A DNA stretch of 64,000 nucleotides from CADCVQ01 sp038260305 (GCA_038260305.1 JBBSNY010000023.1:1-64000), one strand, 5' to 3'; counted from the stretch's first letter, positions 18,171-27,467 are shown. The notes: generated by a model not told the origin, from the letters alone. Translations and numbers: made by a program.

Positions 18171-18785
18171 ATGCATGCGATCTCGCTGGCGCTGGCGCTG
18201 CCCGACCACGTCGCGCGTATCCACGCCCATCACCGCTTCATGGGGCCGCACGTCGACTACATCGGCGTGGCGCTCGCCGCCGCGCTGAGCTGGGTCGGGA
18301 TCACGGGACCGGGGGAGGCTGCGCTGATCGCCGCCGGGCTGGCGGCCGCGCACGGCCATATCGACATCGTCGGGGTCGTCGCCGTCGCGTGGCTCGGCGC
18401 GATCACGGGCGGCACGATCGGCTGGCTGATCGGCCTGAAGGGAGGCAGGGCGCTCATGGAGAAGGCCGGGCCACTGCTTCGCCTGCGCCTGCGCGTGCTG
18501 CGACACGGGGACCGGATCTACGAGCAGCGCGGCTTCATGGCGGTCTATCTCGCGCCGTCGTGGATGGCGGGCATCAGCGCGATGCCCGCGAGGCGCTTCC
18601 TGCCGGCGAACGCCGTCGCCGGCCTCGCCTGGGCTGTCGGGTTTGGGGTCGGCTCCTACATCGCCGGTCCGTCGATCGCCGACGCGCTGGGCGACATCGG
18701 CACGTTCGGACTCATCGCCTTCGCCGCGGTCATTCTCCTGTCGGCGCTCGTGCGCGCTCGCACCAATCGCCGCCGCGAGGCCTGA
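18171..18785 (+). CDS. DedA/VTT-family membrane protein
   Basis: 204 aa from ATG 18171; ATG 18135 is in frame and equally possible. Membrane segments and the VTT signature: GEAALIAAGLAAAHGHID, GAITGGTIGWLIGLKGG, then the amphipathic re-entrant part YEQRGFMAVYLAPSWMAGISAMPARRFLPANAVAG. The classical Arg of FGRFIPGVR-type DedA proteins is replaced here (YLAPSWMAGISAMP). DedA proteins act in lipid carrier recycling and membrane homeostasis. Convergent with a catalase remnant. Confidence 0.82.
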   Translation: MHAISLALALPDHVARIHAHHRFMGPHVDYIGVALAAALSWVGITGPGEAALIAAGLAAAHGHIDIVGVVAVAWLGAITGGTIGWLIGLKGGRALMEKAGPLLRLRLRVLRHGDRIYEQRGFMAVYLAPSWMAGISAMPARRFLPANAVAGLAWAVGFGVGSYIAGPSIADALGDIGTFGLIAFAAVILLSALVRARTNRRREA

Positions 18786-18963
18786 GTCGCGACGCAGCCC
18801 GTCGCCGGCGCGCCCGCCGGTACGATCGCGACGCCCGTGTGCCCCGGCGCCGTCAGCTCCTGCCGGGCGCGCGTCGCGAATGCGCGCCAGCAGCGCCGCC
18901 GGCGTCATCCGCGGTCGGCGCGCACACGCGGCGTGTGAACGCTTCGTGCGCCGTAAGGGCCTC

Positions 18964-19345
18964 CTAGAGGACCGACGGGCCGCCGTCGACCTGCTGGTCG
19001 CCTTCGCGCAGCGATCCGTCACTCGCCCGAACGCCCCCGACCGCGGGGGCGACGAGCTCGACAGTGACGCCCTCCTCCTCCGCGGCGGCCATGATCGCGT
19101 CGAGGATCTCCGCGTCGCTGCCGTCGCTGACGAGCAGCCCCAGCTTGCGCCCGGCGAGGGTGTCGGGCCCGTTGCGCAGGATGCTCAGCGCCGGTGAGGG
19201 CGCGAGATCGCCGATCGGCTCGCGCGCCGCGGGGCTCCCCTGCGGTAGGTCGGTCCTGCGGCCCGACGCCGCCGGCCACGTCGCGCGCGAGCTTCTCATC
19301 GACGTTGAGCAGCCCGGCGATCATGCGGACCCTGATCTCGGGTTT
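18964..19345 (-). pseudogene. C-terminal fragment of a large-subunit (KatE-type) catalase, frameshifted
   Basis: Two minus-strand frames match successive parts of KatE-like catalases. About 19345-19280 reads RVRMIAGLLNVDEKLARDVA, the helical end of the catalase core. About 19230-18967 reads PALSILRNGPDTLAGRKLGLLVSDGSDAEILDAI and VGGVRASDGS, the C-terminal DJ-1/GATase-like domain, ending PSVL then TAG. A frame change separates them. The haem core is absent. The piece abuts the end of the cytochrome b gene with no gap, so it is a leftover of a deletion or rearrangement. Confidence 0.8.
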
Positions 19346-20715
19346 GCAGCGGCTTGGCTTGATGCCTGCACGGCCTCCTGCTCGGCCTGCTCGCGCCCCG
19401 CGGCGATCTCGTCGGAGCGCTGCAGCTCGCGGCACACGCGCCGTGTCAGGAGGAAGACGGCGAGCGGCGCGACCCACACGAATGCGCGGTAGAACCAGAT
19501 CTGGCCGGTGTAGCTGAGGTCGAAGTAGACGTAGATGCGGTCGGCGGAGCCGGCGAGGAAGATCAGCACAACCCAGGTGAAGAACGCGACGCCGAACGCC
19601 GTGCGGCCGGGGGCGTCGCGGGGACGGTCGAGGAGGTTGTGGACCGTGCGGTCACCCGTGACGCGCCGCTCGATCCAGGGCCACAGCAGCATGAGCGCCA
19701 TGACCACGGTCGGAAACAGGATGCCGCCCCAAAATGGGTTCGGGATGAGTGTGTAGTCGCCGATCGTGACGTCGAAGCCGGGCATCAGCCGCAGCGCGCC
19801 GATGAGCCAGCCGAGGTACCAGTCGGGCTGTGCGCCGTTCGTGCCCTGGGCGAGCTCGAACGGCCCCCATTGCCAGATGGGGTTGACCTGGATCAGCCCG
19901 CCGAGCGCGAACAGGACGGCGGCGACGGCGAACAGCAGGCCGAGCGAGCGCGGCGCCTGCGCGGGGAACATGGGCAGTCCCAGCAGCCGCCGCTCGGTCT
20001 GGCGCGGCTTGCGGCGAAACTGGGTGTGGTGGCGCGCCGCGACGAGCGCGAGGTGGCCGGCGAGCAGAACGCCGATCAGGCCCGGCAGCAGCAGGACGTG
20101 CGCGATGAACATCCGCGACTCGAAGGCCGAGTCGCCGGGGAACGGCGCGCCCCAGAGGCCGAGCGCGAGGTTGCCGCCGATGAGCGGGACCGACTGTGCG
20201 ACGCCGTAGCCGATCGCCAGCCCCATACCCGACAGCAGGTCGTCGACGATCGAGTAGCCGAGGTAGCCCTCCAGCAGCGCGGCGAACAGCATCGCGACGC
20301 CGAGCGTCCAGGTCAGGATTCGCGGGCGGCGAAACGCGCCGGTGAAGAACACGCGCATGAGGTGCAGCACGATGCTGACGAGGAACACGTCGGCCGCCCA
20401 ATGGTGCGTCTGGCGCATCAGCAGCCCGGTGCGCGTCGCGAAGGAGAGGTCGACGACGGACTTGTAGGCGAGGCTCATCTGCATCCCCTGGAGGGGCTCG
20501 TAGGAGCCGTGATACGTCGTCTGGGCGATGCTGGGATCGAAGAACAGCGCGAGGTAGATCCCGGTCGCGATGAGGACGATGAACGCATACATGGCGATCT
20601 CGCCGAGCAGGAACGAGGAGTGCTCGGGGAAGACGTAGCGCATCGCCTTTCGCAGCAGCGGCGCTGAGCCCGTGCGCTCGTCGATGAAGCGCACGGCCGG
20701 GTTGATCTCGCTCAT
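19321..20715 (-). CDS. qcrB: Cytochrome b subunit of menaquinol-cytochrome c reductase
   Basis: 464 aa. Inner-membrane di-haem cytochrome b of the bcc complex. Haem-ligand histidine pairs are in RQTHHWAADVFLVSIVLHLMRVFF and, in the later helix, FIAHVLLLPGLIGVLLAGHLALV. PDWYLGW is the quinol-site PEWY-like motif. N- and C-terminal parts (b6 and subunit-IV like) are fused, as usual in actinobacteria. Start overlaps the qcrA stop (ATGA). The last about 15 residues lie where the catalase fragment begins, so the original C-terminus may have been replaced. Confidence 0.93.
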   Translation of the reverse strand: MSEINPAVRFIDERTGSAPLLRKAMRYVFPEHSSFLLGEIAMYAFIVLIATGIYLALFFDPSIAQTTYHGSYEPLQGMQMSLAYKSVVDLSFATRTGLLMRQTHHWAADVFLVSIVLHLMRVFFTGAFRRPRILTWTLGVAMLFAALLEGYLGYSIVDDLLSGMGLAIGYGVAQSVPLIGGNLALGLWGAPFPGDSAFESRMFIAHVLLLPGLIGVLLAGHLALVAARHHTQFRRKPRQTERRLLGLPMFPAQAPRSLGLLFAVAAVLFALGGLIQVNPIWQWGPFELAQGTNGAQPDWYLGWLIGALRLMPGFDVTIGDYTLIPNPFWGGILFPTVVMALMLLWPWIERRVTGDRTVHNLLDRPRDAPGRTAFGVAFFTWVVLIFLAGSADRIYVYFDLSYTGQIWFYRAFVWVAPLAVFLLTRRVCRELQRSDEIAAGREQAEQEAVQASSQAAANPRSGSA

Positions 20716-21710
20716 GTCGGCCGCTCCCCCCGCACGCCCTGCCAGGAGGGTCCGACGGGGCCGGAGAAGTTGCCCGCGGCCCGCAGCTCGCCGCGTGCGT
20801 CGATCAGCAGCGGCAGCTGCGGAAGCGGCCGGCCCGCCGGCCCGAATGTGACGCTGCCGCCATCGGCGGGGTTGAACGTCGAGTAGTGACAGGGGCAGAC
20901 GAGGCCTGCCGGCGGTTGCGTCGGCGCGAACTGCGGGGTGCGGTACAGGGCGATCGCGCAGCCCGCGTGAGTGCAGATCTTCGAGTAGGCAAGAATCCCC
21001 TCAGGGGCCCAGTGCGCACGCTCGGCGGGCAGGCGCAGCGCCGCCGGATCGAGGCGCACGAGCACGACCGGCGAGCCGATCTCGTCCCGGCGCGCGTCTT
21101 CGGGGAACGCCGTGTAGAACGTCTCGCGTTCGATCCCGGCGGCGCGCAGCGGCGTGCCGTGCTCGTCGACGAGGCGACGGCCGGCCTGCCACGGCGTGTC
21201 GTACAGCGAGTCGGTGTTCAGCCACGGCCCGAGCGACAGGACCGGCGTCAGCGCGGCGATCCCGAGCGCGCCGCCCGCCGCCCCGCCCGCGGCAAGCAGC
21301 AGCCGCTTGCGCGTCACCCCGCCGGCGCTCTCGTCGACGATCTGCGTGATCGCCCGCTGGTCCTCGGGGTGCTCGGGCTCGGGGTACTCCTCCTCAAGCT
21401 CCTCGGCGGCGACGAGGCGCCGCCCGAGGACGATCAGCGCCGCAGCGATGCACGCGAGGCTGAGGCCGAGCGTCAGGCCGTAGAGCTGCGTGCGGTCGCG
21501 CCCCCCGTCGTCGAGCGCGTATACGGCGGCGAACGCCAGCGCGCATACAGCGGCGACCGCGAGCAGCGCGAGCACCGCGTTCTCCGCACGGCGGTCGGGG
21601 TTTGTCGGCGCGACGATGCGTTCGCGCTCAGGCTCGCCCTTGCGCGCGCGCCGCCGGCGCCCGATCAGCCACAGCAGCGCCCAGAGTAGCCAGCGGCCGA
21701 CGGCCTTCAT
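20712..21710 (-). CDS. qcrA: Rieske iron-sulfur subunit of bcc complex (three-helix type)
   Basis: 332 aa from ATG 21710, overlapping the qcrC stop by ATGA. Three membrane segments (about residues 38-60, 72-92 and 134-155) precede the Rieske domain, the typical actinobacterial layout. The 2Fe-2S ligands are in CTHAGC and CPCHYSTFN, with the GPAGRPLPQLPL loop after them. It passes electrons from menaquinol to QcrC cytochrome c. A Glu/Pro-rich linker (EELEEEYPEPEHPED) joins helices 2 and 3. Confidence 0.94.
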   Translation of the reverse strand: MKAVGRWLLWALLWLIGRRRRARKGEPERERIVAPTNPDRRAENAVLALLAVAAVCALAFAAVYALDDGGRDRTQLYGLTLGLSLACIAAALIVLGRRLVAAEELEEEYPEPEHPEDQRAITQIVDESAGGVTRKRLLLAAGGAAGGALGIAALTPVLSLGPWLNTDSLYDTPWQAGRRLVDEHGTPLRAAGIERETFYTAFPEDARRDEIGSPVVLVRLDPAALRLPAERAHWAPEGILAYSKICTHAGCAIALYRTPQFAPTQPPAGLVCPCHYSTFNPADGGSVTFGPAGRPLPQLPLLIDARGELRAAGNFSGPVGPSWQGVRGERPT

Positions 21711-22504
21711 GCCCGCGACCTGCGACCGATGACGATGCAGACGCCGACAAGCAGTCCGCCTGCCAGCAGCCACGCGACGATGCCCTCGGGGAACGGGCCG
21801 AGGTTGCCGATGCCCCAGCCGCCGCGGTCGACGGGATGGCGGGTGAGCAGGACGTAGCGGACGATCGAGTTCAGCTGCCCGTCGCTGATCTGGCTCTTGG
21901 GGAAGCGCGGCATCACGTACGGCCCGATGCGAACGGCCTCGGCGATCTGCGTGACGGTGGCGTTCTGCAGTGGCGGGACTCGCGCACCGATGACGACGCC
22001 GCCCTGCCCGGTGATCTGATGGCAGCCCGCGCAGTGCTCCGTGAAGAGGTGCAGGCCCTCGCTGAGCGAGCCCTGCTCGGGCTGCGGCGCCGGGATCGGC
22101 GGCCCGCCCCGGCCGAGCCCGCCCACGTAGGCGACGAGCGCACGGATCTCGGGCTCGCGCAGCAGGACCCGGCTGCGCTGCGGCTGCTCGCCGGTCTTGC
22201 CGAGCGGCATGTAGCCGGTGCGCAAGTAGAAGTCGGCCGCGAGAGCGCCGGCGCCGCGCAGCGATGGGCCCTGGCCGCGCACGTCGCCGACGCCGCTGCG
22301 CGCCTGCCGGCCGCGGATCCCGCGGCCCGCGATCCCGTGGCAGGTCACGCAGTTGCCGGCGAACAGCTCGGCGCCGAGCCGTGCCGGCGCCAGCGACCCC
22401 TCTTCAGGCGGGCGCACGATCCCGATCCGCGGCTGCGCTGCGGCCGGCGAGGCCACCGCGGCGACCAGCAGCACGACCGCCCCGATGGCGAGCGCGCGTG
22501 TCAT
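21707..22504 (-). CDS. qcrC: Diheme cytochrome c subunit of bcc complex
   Basis: 265 aa. Signal/anchor MTRALAIGAVVLLVAAVASPAAA, two c-type haem sites CVTCH (about residue 52) and CAGCH (about 160), each with a later Met ligand region (TGYMPLGK; PYVMPRFPK), and a C-terminal membrane helix (GIVAWLLAGGLLVGVCIVIG). Diheme QcrC replaces soluble cytochrome c in actinobacteria by linking bcc and aa3 directly. ATG 22504 overlaps the upstream stop (ATGA). Confidence 0.94.
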   Translation of the reverse strand: MTRALAIGAVVLLVAAVASPAAAQPRIGIVRPPEEGSLAPARLGAELFAGNCVTCHGIAGRGIRGRQARSGVGDVRGQGPSLRGAGALAADFYLRTGYMPLGKTGEQPQRSRVLLREPEIRALVAYVGGLGRGGPPIPAPQPEQGSLSEGLHLFTEHCAGCHQITGQGGVVIGARVPPLQNATVTQIAEAVRIGPYVMPRFPKSQISDGQLNSIVRYVLLTRHPVDRGGWGIGNLGPFPEGIVAWLLAGGLLVGVCIVIGRRSRA

Positions 22505-22869
22505 CCCTGGTGGCAGGGGTCGACGATGGCCATGCCCAGCCCGCCCATGACGATGAGACAGCTGAACAGAACGCTCACGGTGACGCCGATGGTGGCGAGG
22601 AAACGCACCCGTCCGGCGGGCGGTTCGCCGGACGCGCCGCGCGTTGCGCGCAGGACGGCGTAGGCGCTCGCCGCGGCGAGCAGCGCGACCGCCGTCGGCA
22701 GCGCCATGAGAGCGACACGCAGCGTGCCGACGGGGAGATCCCACCCGCGAGTGCCGGCACCGCAGTCGGCGAACGTCAGCGCGATCCCGCTCCACAGCTG
22801 CGCCGTCCAGGCCAGCGGCGCGCCGAGGACACCGAACCACACGAGCTGCGGTTGGCGCTCGATCCTCAC
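22501..22869 (-). CDS. Small membrane protein between ctaE and qcrC
   Basis: 122 aa with GTG at 22869 overlapping the ctaE stop (GTGA) and its own stop overlapping qcrC. Three to four helices: PQLVWFGVLGAPLAWTAQLWSG, LRVALMALPTAVALLAAASAYAVL and FLATIGVTVSVLFSCLIVMGGLGMAIVDPC. No family recognised with certainty. Strict translational coupling inside the oxidase operon argues for an accessory or assembly subunit of the bcc-aa3 supercomplex. It does not resemble the usual actinobacterial CtaF. Confidence 0.7.
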   Translation of the reverse strand: MRIERQPQLVWFGVLGAPLAWTAQLWSGIALTFADCGAGTRGWDLPVGTLRVALMALPTAVALLAAASAYAVLRATRGASGEPPAGRVRFLATIGVTVSVLFSCLIVMGGLGMAIVDPCHQG

Positions 22870-23486
22870 AGCGCCGGAGAGATCTGGGTGAGCACGACCA
22901 GGACCGCGGCGGCGTTGACGAAGCACCAGTACATCGCGACGGCGCGGACGCCGATCACGCGGTAGTTCGTCAAGCCGCCGAGCAGGCGGACGAGCACGCC
23001 GGCGTTCAGCGCCAGCCCGACGACGACATGCGCGTGATGGACGCCCAGCAGCGTGAAGTAGACCGAGCCGTACGCCGTCTGGCGCGGGTCGAACTTCGAC
23101 AGGTCGTCGAGGAACAGCGCGACCTGCACCGCCAGATAGGCGCCCTGGACGAGCGTCGCGAGCGTGATCCACCGCAGCGCGGCGCCCCGGCGTCCGGCGC
23201 GCGCGGCGCGGGCGGCCGCGAGCATCGGCGCGCTCGTCGCCACGAGCACGGCAGTCAGCGCGAGCGGGAGCGTCACGCTCGGCGGCGAGATCCCGACCGG
23301 CGGCCACGGCGACGTTTGCAGGCGCAGATAGAAGTACGTCGCGACGAGCGTGCCGAAGAGCGTCGCCTCGGCGGCGGCGAGCAGCAGCATGCCCCACCAG
23401 CCGTTGGGCAGCGTCCGCCTGGCCCGCGCGACGCGCGCGACCGCCGCGCCGCCGACCGCCCGCGAGCTGCGCGTGACCTCGCTCAT
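22866..23486 (-). CDS. ctaE: Cytochrome c oxidase subunit III
   Basis: 206 aa, ATG at 23486 overlapping the ctaD stop. Five membrane segments. Family features are GWWGMLLLAAAEATLFGTLVATYFYLR (with the conserved Glu), and FTLLGVHHAHVVVGL, the His-His segment. Belongs to the haem-copper oxidase subunit III family, a membrane subunit without redox centres that stabilises subunit I. Confidence 0.92.
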   Translation of the reverse strand: MSEVTRSSRAVGGAAVARVARARRTLPNGWWGMLLLAAAEATLFGTLVATYFYLRLQTSPWPPVGISPPSVTLPLALTAVLVATSAPMLAAARAARAGRRGAALRWITLATLVQGAYLAVQVALFLDDLSKFDPRQTAYGSVYFTLLGVHHAHVVVGLALNAGVLVRLLGGLTNYRVIGVRAVAMYWCFVNAAAVLVVLTQISPAL

Positions 23487-25390
23487 GTGTCCTGGGGCTC
23501 CACGCTGTGCCAACGCAGCAGGACGACGGCGGCGAGCGCCACGAAGGCCGTGGCGGTCAGCACGTGTCCGAGCAGCAGCATCGCGAAGATCCCGGACACC
23601 GCGGCCGCCAGCGCAAGCGGCGCCCACGACGAGGGCGGCATGCGCAGGACCTCGTCCCACTCGGCGTCCAGGACGGTCGAGGCGGGCGTCTCGTGACCCT
23701 GCTCGAGGACGAGCTCGCCGCGCTCCAGGCGCCGCGCATCCTCAACGCGGTCCTCGCGGTCCCACATCGCGTAGGCGCTCGTAACCTTCGGGATGACCGC
23801 GTAGTTGTACGGCGGTGGTGGTGAGGTCGTCGCCCATTCGAGCGTGTCGCCGCCCCATGGGTCGTCGCCGGCGGGCGGGCCGCGGCGCAGGCTGATCGCG
23901 AGGTTCGCCGCGACGAGCAGCAGTCCGCCGGCGAGCAGGTAGGAGCCGAGCGTCTCGAGCAGGTTCAGGCCCCCCCAACCGAGCCCGTGGTGGTAGGTGT
24001 AGACCCTGCGGGGCATGCCGAGCAGGCCGAGGATGTGCATCGGAAAGAACGTCGCGAGCGTGCCGGCGAACGTCACCCAGAAGCTGATCTTGCCGGCGCG
24101 CTCGTGGTACATCCGGCCGCTGACCTTCGGAAACCAGTAGTACAGGCCGCCGAGGATCGGGAACACCGCCGCGCCGAAGATCACGAAGTGAAAGTGCGCG
24201 ACGACGAAGTAGCTGTCGGTCAGCTGCTGATCGAACGGGATCGCCGCGAACATGATCCCGGTCAGCCCGCCGATGGTGAAGAACACGATGAAGCCGACGA
24301 TCCACAACAGCGGCGTCTTGAAGTCGGGCGTGCCGGCGACGATCGTCGTGATCCAGGCGAACAGCTGGATCGCGCTCGGAATGACGATGACGAGGCTCGC
24401 CGCGGCGAACGCGATTGTGATCGCCGTCGGTAGGCCGACGGCGAACATGTGATGCACCCAGACGCCGAAGCCGATGAAGACGACGAGGATCTCGGCGAGC
24501 GCGACGAGCGGGAAGGCGACCATCCGGCGATGGGTGAACGTCGGGATGATCGACGTCGCGATCCCGAACGCCGGCAGGATGATGATGTACACCTCGGGAT
24601 GCCCGAAGATCCAGAACAGGTGCTGCCACAGCAACGGGTCGCCGCCCTGGGCGACATCGAAGAAGTGAAAGCCCAGCCTGCGGTCGAGCTCGAGCAGGAC
24701 GAGGGCGAGCGTCAGCGCGGGCAGCGCGAAGATCAGCGCGAACGAGACGGCGAGGAACGCGTAGCAGAACAGGGGCATCCGGTTCAACGACATCCCCGGC
24801 GCGCGCAGCTTGAAGATCGTCACGACGAAGTTCACCGCCGCGGCGGTCGAGGAGATGCCCGTGAAGATCAGGCCCAGCGCGTAGAAGTCGATGCCGCTGT
24901 CGGGGCTGAACTGCCGGGACGCCAGCGGCACGTAGTCGAACCAGCCCGCGTCGGGCCCGTGGCCGAGCGCCAAACCGGTGTAAATGAAGATCCCGGACGC
25001 GGCGTAGATCCAGAACGACAGAGCGTTCAGTCGCGGGAACGCCATGTCGCGCGCGCCGATCATCAGGGGCAGTAGGTAGTTGCCGAACGCGCCCGTGGAG
25101 ATCGGGATGACGAACAGGAAGATCATCGTCACGCCGTGAACCGTGAAGACCTGGTTGTAGGCGGCCGGCGACAGCACGCCCTGCTGAGGCGCCGCGAGCT
25201 GCGTGCGCACGAGCAGCGCCTCGACGCCGCCGGCGGCGAAGAACGCCAGCGATGCGAACAGGTACATCAACCCGATCCGCTTGTGATCGGTCGTCGTCAG
25301 CCACCCGACCAGGCCCGGTCGTTCGCGCCAGATGCGATCAAGGCGTTCGACGCGCTGGCGCGCCGCCGGGGTGTGGGAGACGACGGCCAT
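23483..25390 (-). CDS. ctaD: Cytochrome c oxidase subunit I with C-terminal extension
   Basis: 635 aa, ATG at 25390, 2 nt after the ctaC stop. Haem a ligand H85 (FTVHGVT), CuB ligands H264 with cross-link Tyr268 (FGHPEVY) and H313-H314, haem a3/a ligands in AHFHFVIFG (H399, H401). Glu266 and the GNYLLP/ARDMAFPRLN segment mark a proton D-channel, so this is an A-type oxidase. After the usual core (about 530 residues) it carries a tail with two further membrane helices (WAPLALAAAVSGIFAMLLLGHVL and ATAFVALAAVVLL) that may take the place of a separate subunit IV. Confidence 0.95.
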   Translation of the reverse strand: MAVVSHTPAARQRVERLDRIWRERPGLVGWLTTTDHKRIGLMYLFASLAFFAAGGVEALLVRTQLAAPQQGVLSPAAYNQVFTVHGVTMIFLFVIPISTGAFGNYLLPLMIGARDMAFPRLNALSFWIYAASGIFIYTGLALGHGPDAGWFDYVPLASRQFSPDSGIDFYALGLIFTGISSTAAAVNFVVTIFKLRAPGMSLNRMPLFCYAFLAVSFALIFALPALTLALVLLELDRRLGFHFFDVAQGGDPLLWQHLFWIFGHPEVYIIILPAFGIATSIIPTFTHRRMVAFPLVALAEILVVFIGFGVWVHHMFAVGLPTAITIAFAAASLVIVIPSAIQLFAWITTIVAGTPDFKTPLLWIVGFIVFFTIGGLTGIMFAAIPFDQQLTDSYFVVAHFHFVIFGAAVFPILGGLYYWFPKVSGRMYHERAGKISFWVTFAGTLATFFPMHILGLLGMPRRVYTYHHGLGWGGLNLLETLGSYLLAGGLLLVAANLAISLRRGPPAGDDPWGGDTLEWATTSPPPPYNYAVIPKVTSAYAMWDREDRVEDARRLERGELVLEQGHETPASTVLDAEWDEVLRMPPSSWAPLALAAAVSGIFAMLLLGHVLTATAFVALAAVVLLRWHSVEPQDT

Positions 25391-25392
25391 GC

Positions 25393-26391
25393 TCAGCGCA
25401 GGGTTTCCAGGTAGGCGACAACGGCGTCGCGCTCCGAAGTGCTGAGATCGACTGACGGCATCTTCGCGCCGGGCTTGATCTTCTGCGGGTCGGCGATCCA
25501 GCGCTCGAGCTCGTGGCGCGTGTTCGGGATCGTCAGCGCGGCGAGCGTCGAACGACTCGCGAGATGGGTGAGGTCGGGGCCGATCGTGCCGCGGGCGGAC
25601 GTCCCGCGGATCGTGTGGCAGCTCGCGCAACGCTCCGACAGGAAGACCTGCTCGCCGCGCTGCTGCTGGGCACCCGTCGGCGCGATTCGCGGCCGGGCGG
25701 CGTTCGCGAGCCAAGCGCGAAACTGCGCCGGCGGCTGAGCGATGACGGTCGTCGCCATGTTCGCGTGCTGCAGACCGCAGAACTCGGCGCACTGACCGCG
25801 GTAGACGCCAGGATGGTCGGCGTAGAGCAGGATCCGGTTCGGATGCCCCGGGACCATGTCGGCCTTGCGGTTGAGCTGCGGCACCCAGAAGCTGTGGATG
25901 ACGTCGGCGCTGCGCAGCACCGCGTCGACGCGCGTGCCGACCGGGATGTGAATCTCGTTGGCCGTGACCGCGCCGCTGCCCGGGTAGTGAATGTCCCAGA
26001 ACCACTGGTTGCCGGTGATCACGATCGTCATCGCCGTGCTGCCCGGAGCGGGCGCTTCCGTGACGCTCGCCACCGAGAAGTTCGCCGCGACGAAGACGAC
26101 GACGAGCGCCAGCAGCGGCACGATCATCCCGAACAGCACGACCAGGCCGTTGAAGCCACGCTCGCCGAGATTCCCGACGACCGGCAGGCCCGGCCGGTCG
26201 CGCCGACGCCAGCCGATGAACAGCAGCACGAGCGCGCCGATCAGGACGAACGCCGCCGCGGCGAGCATCCACCACCACAGATCGGCGATCTCCCGCGCCG
26301 GACGGCTTTGCGGATCGAGCGTCGACTGGCCCGCACCGCAACCGGCGAGCGCGATCGCGAGCGCAAATGCGGAGGCCGCCCCGATCCGCAT
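25393..26391 (-). CDS. ctaC: Cytochrome c oxidase subunit II fused to cytochrome c domain
   Basis: 332 aa from ATG 26391, chosen because GGAGGGGG lies 9-11 nt upstream; ATG 26415 and GTG 26424 are in frame. Lipoprotein-type signal ALAIALAGCG, two membrane helices, cupredoxin domain with CuA ligands in GQCAEFCGLQHANM plus His in VIHSFWVPQL. A C-terminal class I cytochrome c domain follows (CASCH, Met in AKMPS). It receives electrons from QcrC and passes them to subunit I. First gene of the operon. Confidence 0.94.
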   Translation of the reverse strand: MRIGAASAFALAIALAGCGAGQSTLDPQSRPAREIADLWWWMLAAAAFVLIGALVLLFIGWRRRDRPGLPVVGNLGERGFNGLVVLFGMIVPLLALVVVFVAANFSVASVTEAPAPGSTAMTIVITGNQWFWDIHYPGSGAVTANEIHIPVGTRVDAVLRSADVIHSFWVPQLNRKADMVPGHPNRILLYADHPGVYRGQCAEFCGLQHANMATTVIAQPPAQFRAWLANAARPRIAPTGAQQQRGEQVFLSERCASCHTIRGTSARGTIGPDLTHLASRSTLAALTIPNTRHELERWIADPQKIKPGAKMPSVDLSTSERDAVVAYLETLR

Positions 26392-26650
26392 CGGGCCTGG
26401 CCCCCTCCAGCTCATCGAGCGCACCGCATTTCGATCGGCAGATCCCCAGGACCGTCTCCACGCAAACGTCGATTGTCAGCGCGCCGCGGCCCACACCGGA
26501 TCGGTCGCGTCGCGCGCCAGGCGTCGGGGGTTTTGCTCGCGTTTCTGGGAGTAGGACCAGCCGGCAGCGGTTGAGGTCGCTGTGGGGCACGAGCCGACCG
26601 AGCAGGAGGCCCGCCGGGCCGGCGGCGACGGGGCGCCGGCCGGCCACAGG

Positions 26651-27436
26651 TCACACGGCCAACGTCCCCCGCGTGTTGTCGGGCGCGCTCGCCGGCATCG
26701 GCGGCGCACCGAGCAGCAGCCAGCCGTGATCGGACCGGCGGGCGATCTCTCCTGCCCGAACGAGTCGCTGCAGCGCGGTCGATGTCGTCGGGCGATGCAG
26801 GCAGGCGAGCTGGCTGAGCAGCTCGTGCGTCAGCGGCAGCGGCACCACGATGCCCTGCGTGGTGACCCGCCCCCAGCGCTCGGCGAGATGCCAGAACAGC
26901 GCCAGCAGCCGCGGCTCGGCCTGTCGGATATGGGCGATCGCCATCTGGACGACGAGCGCCCGCGAGCGCTGGGTGCTGCGCGCCATCAGCGCGCCGATCG
27001 TGTTCGGCCGCCGGCCCAGCAGCGCGGCGAGGCGTTCGTCGAGAATCGCGATCGTCGTCGGCTGCAACACCCGCCATGTATCGTCGACCTTGAGGGGTCC
27101 GGCGCCTGATGGCTCCCACGGCCGCAGCAGGTCTCCGGCGCCGAGCAGCTCCGAGTAACTCCGACCGTGCACGTGCAGCGACCGACAGACGAGCCCGTCG
27201 AGCACGAGCAGACCCAGCCCGCCGACGAGTTCGCTATCAGCGGGCGGGGGGGACCAGGGACCGTGCGGGAGCGCCAGCCGCCGAGCGACCGCGTGACGGC
27301 GCAGATGCGCTGCGCCGGCGGCGTCCAGGCCGGCCAGCAGATCAGGCTCGTAGTCGAAGACGCGGACGCGATCGAGGCGGACCGATCGCCCTGCGTCAGC
27401 TGTCCAGAACGTCGCGGTGTCGTTATCGGCGTGCAT
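26651..27436 (-). CDS. Crp/Fnr-family transcriptional regulator
   Basis: 261 aa, ATG 27436 with AAGGAGA 6 nt upstream. An N-terminal cyclic-nucleotide-like beta-barrel (residues about 20-130: VGGLGLLVLDGLVCRSLHVHGRS, ELLGAGDLLRPWE) lacks cysteines for an Fe-S cluster and shows no clear cAMP-phosphate RS motif. A C-terminal winged helix (LTHELLSQLACLHRPTTSTALQRLVRAGEI) follows. Located 260 bp upstream of ctaC on the same strand, so it is a candidate regulator of the oxidase operon. Its own start is only 31 bp from the divergent gene at 27468. Confidence 0.83.
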   Translation of the reverse strand: MHADNDTATFWTADAGRSVRLDRVRVFDYEPDLLAGLDAAGAAHLRRHAVARRLALPHGPWSPPPADSELVGGLGLLVLDGLVCRSLHVHGRSYSELLGAGDLLRPWEPSGAGPLKVDDTWRVLQPTTIAILDERLAALLGRRPNTIGALMARSTQRSRALVVQMAIAHIRQAEPRLLALFWHLAERWGRVTTQGIVVPLPLTHELLSQLACLHRPTTSTALQRLVRAGEIARRSDHGWLLLGAPPMPASAPDNTRGTLAV

Positions 27437-27467
27437 GGTGTCTCCTTGCGTTAAATCTGCGTGGCGC

